23,805 bases of DNA from DT-110 sp964342305 (lineage in GTDB: Bacteria > Bacteroidota > Bacteroidia > Chitinophagales > Saprospiraceae): assembly GCA_964342305.1 (NCBI GenBank), contig CAYFGK010000115.1, positions 1 through 23,805 of the forward strand. The letters are read 5' to 3'. A model generated the notes under the pieces. The model did no database searches. It saw only the letters and a program-made list of their open reading frames with translations, and had not been told where the DNA came from. Position numbers and translations under genes: made by a program. Positions 6,530 through 15,641 of this stretch are shown here, piece after piece (position 1 is the stretch's first letter; every line of letters starts with the position of its first letter).

Positions 6530-9500
6530 TTACTTCTTCCGGTCATCATCGGCCTGGGCACCGCTATCGGAATCGTCGATCTGTCCCAACAGTACCTCAA
6601 CGGCTTTTTTCAGCTGGGGATCTTCTCCCGAGCCTTTGGCATCGGGCGGGTAATTCACGATGACATCGGGAACGGCCGGGCCGTGTTCCATATTTTCTTC
6701 GGTAGCCTTGACGTACCAGGCGCGGTACGGCATACGTACGTAGGAGCCTTCCATCAGTCCGTAGCCGCCAGTGGAAATCACTGCACCGAAGGTGGGTACA
6801 CCAACCAGAGTACCGTGCCCCAATTGCTTATACGCGTGGGAGAAGATCTCAGCATTGGAGTAGCTGGTCTCGTTACACAGGGCCACGGAAGGCTTGGTCC
6901 AGGACGATAGTGGCAACCGCTCGCCAAACGGATAGTGCTCCTTAAACTTGGTATGTTCCTTATCCAGATCTTTCGCGGCACCGCGTGGTATGGTATAGGA
7001 GTGTTGACGTACGTTCAAAACCGTCATCAACATATCCGTGGTCCAGCCTCCGCCATTATAGCGCACATCGATCACGATACCCTCTTTGCCAAGTCCGCTG
7101 GCGGTCAGTTCGCGCTCAAAACGCTCGAAGCTGGGCCAGTTCATTCCCTGGATGTGGATGTAACCAAGGCGTCCGTTTGAATACTTGTCGGTCAGTTCAC
7201 GGCGTTGTTCCACCCATTCTTCGTATAATTCACCACGCACACTGCCAGATGGGCGGATGATCACTTCGCGGTTTTCAATGTTGTTCTCGACTTCCAGCAG
7301 TACGCGGTCGTTGATCATGCCTTCGAACTGCGCGTAAAAGTTGACTCCTTCGCCCAGGTCCGTACCGTTTACTGATCGAATGATCTCTCCTTCCATCAGT
7401 TTGCTGTCGGTCCGGTCGGCCGGAGAATTCGGGATAACCCGTGTCACCAAAACACCGTCTAATACCGGTTCTACTTCGATTCCCAGCATGCCGGTGCGGT
7501 CGCGTTGCGTCTCTTCCGGATCGGGGCCGTACATGCCCATGTGGCTGGCATTCACCTGACCGAGCATTTCGTTGAAGATGGTCCGGAAATCCTGACTGGT
7601 AGATGCGGCCATAGCCATAGGCCGGTAGGTGTCGCGTAGTTCACTCCAGCTTTGCCCGTGGAAATTAGGATCGTAAAAGCCGGCGTTCAGTGCTTGCCAG
7701 GCATCGGCAAAGATCTGCTCACGCTCTTCCTCGTGGTTGATGGTCATGCGGGCACGATGCGGGATGTTTTCACTCTTTTTGCTGCCCGGGTTGATTTTGG
7801 CGAGTCGACCGTTGCTCAGGTAATACATTTCCTTGTGATCCTTATCCCAGGAGAGCCCGTAAATACGGCGACTAACTATGGTTGCCCGTTCGCTGCCATC
7901 CCATTTAACCTTCATAAAGGCGGGTTCGCCGGAAGGCGTGGTGCGTCCTCCTCCATAGGCCGAGAAATAGAAGGTTTCGCCATCTTTACTGATCATGGGG
8001 CTACTCTCACTGCCCGGCAGGCTGGTTACCTGAACCAGGCGACGGTGGATGTTCTCAAAATCGATCTGTACCTCAACGCTATCCGTTTTTTTGCCGGAAG
8101 GCTCCTCATCTTCTTCCCATTCCCGCTGTGTCTTCTCCCAGTCGGCTTTGCGCAACCAGGCGAACCAAATATCATTATCGCCAAAGTTTCGGCCGGAGAC
8201 GAAGGCCAGTTTGCGACCATCGGCGCTCCATACCGGGCTGTAATCACCACGCGGATGCAAACTGATATTCACCGGCTCCATGCTGTCGTCGGCCTTGTGA
8301 ATATAGATCTCCTCGTTAAAGTCGAGGTTCTCCATGGAATAGGCCAGCCATTGACCATCGGGGCTCCAGCTTACACCGGAAGGGGAGGCCCAGCCGTCCT
8401 GCATAATGCGCTCATTGCTGATGCCTGTCTCATCGATATCGGCAACCACCAATTGACCGCCGCCGTAGCCAAGGCCCCGCATGAACGCGATCCGGGTACG
8501 ATCCGGAGACAGGGTGATGCCGGATTCGTGAGCACTGGTACTGGTCAGGCGGGTAGTTGATCGCTTAAAGGTTTTGTACAAATCTGGTTCATCATCATCG
8601 GTCGATTGCAGCAGGTAGATATCGCGGTTACCACTGCGGTCCGAGATGAACAGGATGGTGGAATCATTCAACCAGGTCACTTCCTGGTCGCGCCAGGAGT
8701 GATCGGTCAGTGCTACGGCGCGGGGTTTGTCCTTGTCTTCGGGCATCAGGAACAGCTCCCCGCGGATGCCAAAAGCGACCATTTTCCCGTTGGGCGACAC
8801 TTCGTATTCCCCCAGGTTGCTGGTAAAGGTTTCCTTCTCGACCGGGTAAAAGCGGTAATCACTGGTGACGTCAAATGCCACTTTTTGGGGAGTCGCACCC
8901 TTTTTCGCATCCATGACGTACAGATCAATGCCCTTTTCCACCGCAATGCGGCCACCGTTCAGTGCGATACTGTAATGGCGAATGCCCATATCGGAGAAAC
9001 TGGTGAGCTGTTGGAAGTCGCCCTGAGCCTGTCCGTTACTCACCGCCACGCGGTACAGATTGTAGCGGCCGTCACGGGCACTCAGGAAGTACAGGTTATT
9101 CTCTGAATCCCAGGCGGGCATTATATCCTGGCCTTCGTCATCAGTTACCTGAAAGAAAGTCTCGTTGTTGCGGTCGTAGATCCAGATATCGCGATTGGCT
9201 GGTCCGCGGTACGCTTCACGGGCGACACGGCAGTTACCGCGTTCGAAAGCGAGGAATCGTCCATCGGGAGACACAACGGGCGCGTTCCCGAGGAAGTCGG
9301 TCATGCGCATGGGCGTTGTTCCCTTTGTATCTATCTGATAGAACTCACTCAAACGCTCTACTGCCCGGAACATACGTGAGGAGGTAAAGACGATATTTTG
9401 GTTATCGATCCAACGACCGTTTCCATCGCCTCCGCTGAAGTGGGTGAGGCGCGTAACTTGTCCACCCTTAGCGGGGATGGTGAACAGATCGCCATTCCCG

Positions 9501-9751
9501 TAACGTTCTCCGGAAAAGAGGATGGTTTGGCCGTCGGGGCTCCATTGCGGATCGCTTTCGTAGCTTTCGTGGATGGTGAGTCGGCGTGCCTCTCCTCCGT
9601 TGGCATTAGCGGTCCAGATATCTCCCTGATAGGAAAAGGCCATTTGAGTACCATCGGGACTTAAAGAGGGATGCCTCAGAAAGGTTTGGTCCGATTGCGC
9701 AAAATTGGTTGCTGCTAACAAGCAACAAAGTGCGGTTAGAAATTCCTTCAT
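6530..9751 (-). CDS. Secreted tricorn-type S41 serine protease
   Basis: The 1073-residue protein starts with a Sec signal peptide (MKEFLTALCCLLAATNFAQS). Residues 20-320 contain TolB/WD40-like propeller blades (SLSPDGTQMAFSYQGDIW, QWSPDGQTILFSGERYGNGD). Further blades lie around 310-660. A core helical domain is followed by a PDZ domain (about 755-820) and a C-terminal S41 peptidase domain (about 850-1055). The tricorn catalytic tetrad appears intact: S736-H737 (NASHMG), S965 (SYSNAEIF) and E1022 (NMEHG). Length and order match tricorn protease, which degrades peptides to short products. The signal peptide places this version in the periplasm or outside, unlike the cytosolic archaeal enzyme. 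The tail is short and charged (DDSDSGAQADDDRKK). It is a single-gene unit, divergent from the nuclease-family gene. Confidence 0.93.
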   Translation of the reverse strand: MKEFLTALCCLLAATNFAQSDQTFLRHPSLSPDGTQMAFSYQGDIWTANANGGEARRLTIHESYESDPQWSPDGQTILFSGERYGNGDLFTIPAKGGQVTRLTHFSGGDGNGRWIDNQNIVFTSSRMFRAVERLSEFYQIDTKGTTPMRMTDFLGNAPVVSPDGRFLAFERGNCRVAREAYRGPANRDIWIYDRNNETFFQVTDDEGQDIMPAWDSENNLYFLSARDGRYNLYRVAVSNGQAQGDFQQLTSFSDMGIRHYSIALNGGRIAVEKGIDLYVMDAKKGATPQKVAFDVTSDYRFYPVEKETFTSNLGEYEVSPNGKMVAFGIRGELFLMPEDKDKPRAVALTDHSWRDQEVTWLNDSTILFISDRSGNRDIYLLQSTDDDEPDLYKTFKRSTTRLTSTSAHESGITLSPDRTRIAFMRGLGYGGGQLVVADIDETGISNERIMQDGWASPSGVSWSPDGQWLAYSMENLDFNEEIYIHKADDSMEPVNISLHPRGDYSPVWSADGRKLAFVSGRNFGDNDIWFAWLRKADWEKTQREWEEDEEPSGKKTDSVEVQIDFENIHRRLVQVTSLPGSESSPMISKDGETFYFSAYGGGRTTPSGEPAFMKVKWDGSERATIVSRRIYGLSWDKDHKEMYYLSNGRLAKINPGSKKSENIPHRARMTINHEEEREQIFADAWQALNAGFYDPNFHGQSWSELRDTYRPMAMAASTSQDFRTIFNEMLGQVNASHMGMYGPDPEETQRDRTGMLGIEVEPVLDGVLVTRVIPNSPADRTDSKLMEGEIIRSVNGTDLGEGVNFYAQFEGMINDRVLLEVENNIENREVIIRPSGSVRGELYEEWVEQRRELTDKYSNGRLGYIHIQGMNWPSFERFERELTASGLGKEGIVIDVRYNGGGWTTDMLMTVLNVRQHSYTIPRGAAKDLDKEHTKFKEHYPFGERLPLSSWTKPSVALCNETSYSNAEIFSHAYKQLGHGTLVGVPTFGAVISTGGYGLMEGSYVRMPYRAWYVKATEENMEHGPAVPDVIVNYPPDAKGSGEDPQLKKAVEVLLGQIDDSDSGAQADDDRKK

Positions 9752-9996
9752 TATTCAGATTTTATCGGTGATTAGTTCGAGCACACAATGTACCGTAAAC
9801 ACCAAAAAAAACGGGTAAATATTCGGTCGAATTATTGTAAGCTTCCTTTCATACTCATTGCTTTTTTATTGGAATAATGGTTGTAGTATGTTGGTTGGCA
9901 GGTAGTTACAAGTTAAAGCCGGTGTTTTTGTCTGATTGCTGCCTTAGTATTGACCCAAATGATAGACCAAGTGTTTTGATAGCAAATTGTGAATGC

Positions 9997-10548
9997 ATGG
10001 ATAAAATTGAATTGGTAATTCTGGCTGTGACCAACTTCGAGCACCACGGGACGGGTTATATCGTCGTGTTGCAAGAGAAGACCGGGGAGCGACGCCTCCC
10101 GGTGGTGATAGGTGGTGCCGAAGCCCAATCCATTATCCAGGGCAGTGAGCAGGAAAAACCGGAGCGTCCGTTGGCACATGATGCTATGATGGATGTGTTG
10201 AACCGGTTCAAGGTCAGCCTGGAAGAAGTACATATCTCGGAATTACACGATCACGTATTCCACGCCACCCTGATGTGCAGGGACCAATCCGAGTCATTTG
10301 CCATCGATTCCAGGACGAGTGATGCACTAGCACTGGCCATGAGGGCTGGGTGTCCCATCTATACTACGGCCATGGTCATGGAAGAAGCCAGTGTTGCGTG
10401 GAATCCGCAATCAGAGGCTGCTCCCCCCGATTTGGAGGATTTATCGGCTATCCAATTGCAAAAACGACTTCGCGAAGCGCTTGACGCAGAGAATTATGAG
10501 CAGGCTGCCCGGATTAGAGACCTGCTGGATAGCCGAAAGGAATCGTAA
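9997..10548 (+). CDS. Bifunctional nuclease (DUF151) family protein with UVR motif
   Basis: The 183-residue protein has the DUF151/BFN domain at about 1-130, with LPVVIGGAEAQSI, LAHDAMMDVLNRF and SFAIDSRTSDALALAMR. A C-terminal UvrB/UvrC-type helical hairpin at about 149-183 has LQKRLREALDAENYEQAARI. The BFN name comes from a plant relative with RNase and DNase activity; the bacterial function is poorly known, and the UVR motif suggests a partner-binding role. The ATG at 9997 begins precisely at the conserved MDKIELVILAV; an upstream ATG at 9877 would add 40 non-family residues and is not favoured. A near-consensus -7 box (TAGTATTG, 9945-9952) precedes it. The stop lies 24 nt before the aminopeptidase gene. 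Confidence 0.88.
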   Translation: MDKIELVILAVTNFEHHGTGYIVVLQEKTGERRLPVVIGGAEAQSIIQGSEQEKPERPLAHDAMMDVLNRFKVSLEEVHISELHDHVFHATLMCRDQSESFAIDSRTSDALALAMRAGCPIYTTAMVMEEASVAWNPQSEAAPPDLEDLSAIQLQKRLREALDAENYEQAARIRDLLDSRKES

Positions 10549-10553
10549 ATTGT

Positions 10554-10561
10554 TATTTTTG
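10554..10561 (+). promoter_or_regulatory. Putative -7 box upstream of pepP
   Basis: TATTTTTG matches TAnnTTTG exactly and ends 11 nt before the pepP ATG. No good -33 TTTG is seen at the expected spacing, because the region is the end of the previous gene. It may allow pepP and the CHAT gene to be expressed apart from the nuclease-family gene. Confidence 0.4.
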
Positions 10562-10572
10562 GTTCTAAAAAT

Positions 10573-11973
10573 ATGTTCCCCACCGAAACCTATCGCAAAC
10601 GCCGGCAAGTTCTCATGGATACCGTTTCCTCGGGCATTATTCTATTGATGGGTAACGAGGATAGCCCCATGAACTACGCGGCGAACATATATCCCTTCCG
10701 TCAGGATAGTTCATTCCTTTACTACGTTGGTATTGACCAGCCAGGGCTGGCGGTGATTCTGGACCTCGACGCCGGCCGGACCATATTATTCGGTACCGAA
10801 CTGACGATGGACGATATCGTCTGGACGGGCCCCCAACCCTCTTTATCGGATTGGGCCGCCCGCAGTGGCATCACCGAAACCAAGCCCTACGAAGACCTGC
10901 CAGCTATTTTGGCGGAAGCCAATGCCGGAGGGCGGTTCGTTCACATCCTACCTCCTTACCGTCCCGAAAATAAGGTAAAGCTCAGTGCCTGGTTGAATGT
11001 CTCATTCCGGCAACTCAGCCAGATGCCATCGGCGGCCCTGATCAAAGCGGTAGTAGCTCAGCGGTCGGTAAAAGAACCGGCAGAGATCCGGCAGATGGAG
11101 CATGCTGTCGATATTTCAGGCGCAATGCACGTAGCGGCTATGGAGCAAGCCCGACCGGGCATGCGCGAATCTCAGTTGGTGGGTATTGTTCAAGGCATTG
11201 CGACAGCCGGTGGGCATGGGACGGCATATCCGGTCATTATGACTACTCAGGGGCAGGTGTTGCACAACCATCACCACCATCGGGTTCTGGAGTCCGGGCA
11301 ACTGGTGCTGGGCGATTTCGGAGGGGCCACCAATATGCATTATGCGGGGGATATCACCCGGACCTTCCCCGTCGATCCCACTTTCACCACCCAACAAAAG
11401 GAAATATACGAGGCGGTTCTTAGCGCGCAAATGGAAGTCATCGAGGCCATAAAGCCCGGGATCTTTAACCGAGAGCTCCACAAAATGGCTGCCCTGTCCA
11501 TGGCCCGTTCCCTGAAAGATCTGGGACTGATGAAGGGCGACATGGAGGAAGCGGTGGAAGCCGGTGCCGCCTATTTATTCTTCCCACACGGCCTGGGGCA
11601 TATGATCGGCCTGGACGTGCACGATATGGAGGATCTGGGCGAACACTACGTCGGCTACGCCGATGAATTAACGCGCTCCGAAATGTTCGGTATTAAAGCC
11701 CTGCGGATGGGACGTACCCTTCATCCTGGTTTCGTGATTACGGTAGAACCCGGGTTATATTTCATCCCCGAACTGATCGATCAGTGGGCGGCCGACCGCA
11801 AGCACGAGGACTTTATCAACTACAGCGCCCTGGCTGCTTATCGGGACTTCAGTGGAGTCCGGATCGAGGACGATATACTGGTAACCGAATCGGGATATCG
11901 CGTATTAGGCGATCCCATTCCCAAATCGGTAACCGAGGTGGAAAGCATCCGTGAACAAGTGCTAACAAGATGA
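10573..11973 (+). CDS. pepP: Xaa-Pro aminopeptidase (aminopeptidase P, M24B)
   Basis: The 466-residue protein has the AMP_N N-terminal domain (about 1-130, starting FPTETYRKRRQVLMD) and a pita-bread metallopeptidase domain (about 165-455). The five dinuclear-metal ligands are visible: D248 (LGDFGG), D260 (YAGDITRTF), H343 (HGLGHMIGLDVHD), E392 (ITVEPGLYF) and E432 (RIEDDI). It removes the N-terminal residue from peptides whose second residue is proline. No signal peptide is seen, so it should be cytosolic. Length is close to that of E. coli PepP. Its TGA stop overlaps the ATG of the CHAT gene (ATGA), so the two are probably translationally coupled. Confidence 0.95.
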   Translation: MFPTETYRKRRQVLMDTVSSGIILLMGNEDSPMNYAANIYPFRQDSSFLYYVGIDQPGLAVILDLDAGRTILFGTELTMDDIVWTGPQPSLSDWAARSGITETKPYEDLPAILAEANAGGRFVHILPPYRPENKVKLSAWLNVSFRQLSQMPSAALIKAVVAQRSVKEPAEIRQMEHAVDISGAMHVAAMEQARPGMRESQLVGIVQGIATAGGHGTAYPVIMTTQGQVLHNHHHHRVLESGQLVLGDFGGATNMHYAGDITRTFPVDPTFTTQQKEIYEAVLSAQMEVIEAIKPGIFNRELHKMAALSMARSLKDLGLMKGDMEEAVEAGAAYLFFPHGLGHMIGLDVHDMEDLGEHYVGYADELTRSEMFGIKALRMGRTLHPGFVITVEPGLYFIPELIDQWAADRKHEDFINYSALAAYRDFSGVRIEDDILVTESGYRVLGDPIPKSVTEVESIREQVLTR

Positions 11974-14939
11974 ATCAGTCTTTCCTCCTGACCATTCGCT
12001 GGTACGTACTGACAGCTTTTTTGTTGGTAGTCACCCGTGGCTGGGGGCAAGAAGGGGCGTTATCTGCTCTACTGCGTACCGGGGATGAACTGATCGGACA
12101 AGAGGCTTACCTGGAAGCCAAACCGTATTTTGAGCAGGCTCTTCCCCTGGCCGCTGCGGGGGATGATCCCATCGACCACTTTCGGGTGTTATTCTGGTTG
12201 GGGGAGATATACTACGTCGCCGGTGATTATTACGGTGCACTGCGGGTTTCCGAACGCGCCGATTCGCTGGCTGTGGTGGATTCTCTGACGGAACAGGTAC
12301 CCAACTATGCCCAGTTGCTTGTCAACCTGGGGGTTTTTTATTCCGTACTCGGCGATCTTGACAAAAGCCTCAAAGCCTACCAACGCTCGTTTGCCTTTGC
12401 CCGTTCCCACTACGGTCGGGAAAGTGAGGAGGTAGTAAGTGCCTATTTTAGCCTGGGAGCTGTTCATAAAAACCTGGGGCAAATCCAGCGCAGTATTGCC
12501 TATACCGACACCGCAGCACAGATCGCTCACCTGATCGATTACCGGAATATGGAAGCCGCTGCCTACAATAATTTGGCTTATATCTATGGCGAATTAAATG
12601 ATCTGTCCAAAGCCATTGCCTACGAGGAGCGTGCCATGGAATTTGTGGAGAGTAAGCTGGATAGTGCCATATACCTCAATAATCTGGGCACCTTTTTAAT
12701 GGAGGTCGGGCGTCATGAGGACGCCGTTAATGCCCTGGAAAAAGCACTGGCTTTGCGCCAAAAGAATTATCCGCCCGGCCACCCTCTGACGGGGTCGACG
12801 ACCCTAAACCTGGCTTCAGTTCACTACCTGATGGAGGACTACCAGGAGACCCTGCGGCTGGTCAGGGAAGTCCAGCGAACAGCCGACCTTTCCCTGCCGG
12901 GTAATGTGTACAACATCCAGTTGGCTTTGATACACGAAGGATCAGTGCTGATCGAGCAGGGACAATACGCCCAGGGTGAAGCAAAGGCACGAACCTCATT
13001 GAATCTCGATGAAGCACAGGGTATGGCCAGCTCGTACTACGTATTGGCCAATGCATTATTAAAGCAAAAAAAATTGTTGCGGTCACTGGAAGCTATTCAG
13101 AAGGGTATCGCTGCCGATGTTCCCAAATTTTCTCCCACTTCCCTTTTTGATCTGCCCGATCCCGACCAGGTGGTCACCTTCCCGGTGTTGATCGACCTGC
13201 TGGTGTGCAAAACCCAAATCCTCAAAGAGTTTGCGGGGGTTGAACGAACCGAAGAATACCTGGTTCAAGCCTACGAGACGGCGGATTTCCTGGACCGCCT
13301 GGTAAGCCGGGCTCGTCTTTTTAAGAAGGATTATGTGTCGCGTGAATTCCTCGCTGCCGACCTCAGGGATTTTTATAGTCTGGCGGTAGAGACCTGTGTT
13401 GACCTCTACGAATTGACCGGTGAGGAAGCTTATTTCGAGAAGGCCTATTACTACACCGCCAAAAATAAAGCCCTGCAAATCAGCGAACGTTTGAGCCAGC
13501 AGGCTATTGATACCCTGGCCAGCGTGGACCCTCAGTTGGTTGATCGGGAACGTCAGCTAAAATCACAGATCGATTTTTTTGCTAATAAACTGCGCTACCG
13601 GGCTTATTTCGCCCCCGAACAAGTCAGGGCCTGGGACCAGCGCATGCTCGCACTTCAGAGAGAGCGGGAGCAACTATTGGATCGATTGCAGCAGGAGGCA
13701 CCAGCCTATTTTGACCTGGTTCACCAAAATAGTATTGCAACCGTGGCGGAGTTGCAACAAAACCTGCTGGGAGATAACGAAATCCTGCTCGAGTACTTTG
13801 TAACCTCCGGCGATCACTTGTTTCTCTTCGTACTATCACAGGAGAAGGCCGGCGTTTATCGTTTGCCGGTACCCGAAGATTTAGAAGGGGTGGTCCGGCG
13901 GTTACGCGAAGCTATCGTGCAGCAGGATCCTGGCTTTTACGATCAATCCCGTCAATTATATCAATGGCTGTTGGGACCTATTCGGGAAACATTACCTCCC
14001 GGCAGTAAACTGATCATTATTCCCGATGGTGTACTCGGGTTGCTGCCCTTTGAATTGCTGATCGGACCAGAAGATCCCACCGTGGACCGGGCACCTTATC
14101 TGTTGCAAAAATTCCCCATTCGTTATCTGTTCTCGGGACGCCAGGGCATCGAATCAGATCGTCCGCGTGTATTTCAGGCCAACGGGAAGGTCCTGGCCAT
14201 GGCTCCTGATTTCTCGAAAGGGATCGTTCGTCCGGCCACCGTTCGCGGCATGGATTCCGTGTATTTACCCGCACTGAGAGGTAACCGGCGGGAGATTCTG
14301 GATGTCCGGAAACGCTATCGCGGGTACTTCTTAGCCGGCCGGCAAGCCAGTAAAAAAAGCCTGGAACGGGCAAATGGATACAGCGTATTACACATTTCGA
14401 CTCACGCGGTCATTGATGATCAATTCCCTGCCTTTTCACATTTGTTATTCCACGGCGGAGATTCGGCAGGTTATGCCGCTTTATTTGCCTACGAATTGCT
14501 GGAACAGGAAATAAGTACCGATCTGGTTATTTTGAGCGCCTGTAATACCGGATCCGGTCGGATCTTAAAAGGACAGGGTGTAGCGAGTATGGCGCGGGCT
14601 TTCGCCTACGCGGGCAGTCCCGATCAGATCATAACCCTGTGGCCGGTAAGAGACGAAACTACTCCGGATCTTATGAATTACCTCTATCAGAATCTGGAGG
14701 CGGGAATGTCGAAGGCGGAAGCCTTACGCCAGGCAAAGATATCCTTCCTGTCGGATCATCACGGGGTTTTTTCCCATCCCTACTACTGGGCCCCTTTTGT
14801 CTATGTAGGTGATAGTAACCCCCTGGAGTTGAAGCGCCGCAGGCCCTGGCATCATTTTGGGATGGTGATCGGTTTGGGGATGGCCGTATTTATGGCTGGG
14901 CTTATCATCTGGCAGCGAACTACATCCAGGCCAACATAG
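11970..14939 (+). CDS. TPR-CHAT caspase-like protease, membrane-associated
   Basis: The 989-residue protein begins with a hydrophobic signal-like segment (residues 5-23). About seven or eight tetratricopeptide repeats follow (about 30-390; examples QLLVNLGVFYSVLGDLDKSL and AAYNNLAYIYGELNDLSKAI). A helical/coiled-coil linker (about 440-600) leads to a C-terminal CHAT domain (about 640-945). The caspase-like dyad is visible: H812 in VLHISTHAVIDD and C858 in LVILSACNTGSG. A hydrophobic segment near 963-981 is a probable membrane anchor. CHAT proteases cleave partner proteins, often after recognition by the TPR part. Topology is unclear: the N-terminus argues for export, but basic residues (KRRRPWHH) on the inner side of the last helix argue for a cytosolic body. 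It is coupled to pepP, and its last 20 nt overlap the converging membrane-TPR gene. Confidence 0.92.
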   Translation: MNQSFLLTIRWYVLTAFLLVVTRGWGQEGALSALLRTGDELIGQEAYLEAKPYFEQALPLAAAGDDPIDHFRVLFWLGEIYYVAGDYYGALRVSERADSLAVVDSLTEQVPNYAQLLVNLGVFYSVLGDLDKSLKAYQRSFAFARSHYGRESEEVVSAYFSLGAVHKNLGQIQRSIAYTDTAAQIAHLIDYRNMEAAAYNNLAYIYGELNDLSKAIAYEERAMEFVESKLDSAIYLNNLGTFLMEVGRHEDAVNALEKALALRQKNYPPGHPLTGSTTLNLASVHYLMEDYQETLRLVREVQRTADLSLPGNVYNIQLALIHEGSVLIEQGQYAQGEAKARTSLNLDEAQGMASSYYVLANALLKQKKLLRSLEAIQKGIAADVPKFSPTSLFDLPDPDQVVTFPVLIDLLVCKTQILKEFAGVERTEEYLVQAYETADFLDRLVSRARLFKKDYVSREFLAADLRDFYSLAVETCVDLYELTGEEAYFEKAYYYTAKNKALQISERLSQQAIDTLASVDPQLVDRERQLKSQIDFFANKLRYRAYFAPEQVRAWDQRMLALQREREQLLDRLQQEAPAYFDLVHQNSIATVAELQQNLLGDNEILLEYFVTSGDHLFLFVLSQEKAGVYRLPVPEDLEGVVRRLREAIVQQDPGFYDQSRQLYQWLLGPIRETLPPGSKLIIIPDGVLGLLPFELLIGPEDPTVDRAPYLLQKFPIRYLFSGRQGIESDRPRVFQANGKVLAMAPDFSKGIVRPATVRGMDSVYLPALRGNRREILDVRKRYRGYFLAGRQASKKSLERANGYSVLHISTHAVIDDQFPAFSHLLFHGGDSAGYAALFAYELLEQEISTDLVILSACNTGSGRILKGQGVASMARAFAYAGSPDQIITLWPVRDETTPDLMNYLYQNLEAGMSKAEALRQAKISFLSDHHGVFSHPYYWAPFVYVGDSNPLELKRRRPWHHFGMVIGLGMAVFMAGLIIWQRTTSRPT

Positions 14940-15633
14940 CCAGGGCATCGCTCCGGTAGGGGTGCCCCGGTTGATCGAGCATACGGCGTAACATCTCGGC
15001 AGCTCGCATGGGTTCTCCGTTATAGTACCAAGCCAGGCAGAGGTACCAGTCACTGGCTGGCCGCAATTCGGGAGCGATCATAAACTGATGGACGTCCTGG
15101 AGTGCAACCAGTCCTGGCTGGTATTCTCTTTTTTCCAGGAGGGAAATACCGTAGTACAACCGGACAAGCTGATCGGTTGGAACCTGCTGTAGGTAGATAT
15201 CGAACAGATGGATGGCTTCTTCGTAATCCTGCAGTTGATAGGCTTCTACGGCTTGCTGCTTGAGGCTGCGAATGGATTGCCCACGATCAGCTCCCGCCAT
15301 GGGGACCGCAGCAGGCAGATCAAGGATCCAGCGATCACTCTGGATCGGGGATTCCGGCCAAATCCACCAGATAGTTAGGATCAGAATGAGGCTGGCCGCC
15401 AGCCCGGTTACCCACCTCAAGGTGTGGAAGTAAGGGCGTGGAGGTGTGCCTATTTCATGCTCAATTTGAGTCATAAGATCCTGTAAATGTCCCTCCTGAT
15501 ATAATTTTTCTAATCCCTTCCAGGCCTTTTCTGATTCAGATCCGGGGGAAAAGACAGGACGCCGACCTCGCTTTAAGAGGGACAGGGTTTTTCGGCGGTC
15601 TGGTAAGTTAGTTGTTGGTTTCTCTGAGGCCAT
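14920..15633 (-). CDS. Single-pass membrane TPR protein, probable anti-sigma partner
   Basis: The 237-residue protein has a basic cytosolic N-terminus (1-72), one membrane helix (about 74-92, rich in L, I and W) and a C-terminal part with tetratricopeptide-like helices (about 120-237; AVEAYQLQDYEEAIHLFDIY, LVRLYYGISLLEKREYQPGL). It begins 8 nt after the ECF sigma gene, the arrangement of a sigma/anti-sigma operon. No zinc anti-sigma motif is visible, so binding to the sigma factor is inferred from position and topology. The region before the helix (SESEKAWKGLEKLYQEGH) is a candidate sigma-binding helix. The stop TAG lies inside the 3' end of the opposite TPR-CHAT gene (20-nt convergent overlap). 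Confidence 0.8.
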   Translation of the reverse strand: MASEKPTTNLPDRRKTLSLLKRGRRPVFSPGSESEKAWKGLEKLYQEGHLQDLMTQIEHEIGTPPRPYFHTLRWVTGLAASLILILTIWWIWPESPIQSDRWILDLPAAVPMAGADRGQSIRSLKQQAVEAYQLQDYEEAIHLFDIYLQQVPTDQLVRLYYGISLLEKREYQPGLVALQDVHQFMIAPELRPASDWYLCLAWYYNGEPMRAAEMLRRMLDQPGHPYRSDALAMLAWM

Positions 15634-15641
15634 GGTTATGG

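Noticed and set aside
7652..8560. Open frame of 302 codons on the plus strand inside the tricorn-type gene
   Set aside because: It is antisense to clear propeller blades of the protease; such long antisense frames are common in G+C-balanced coding DNA.
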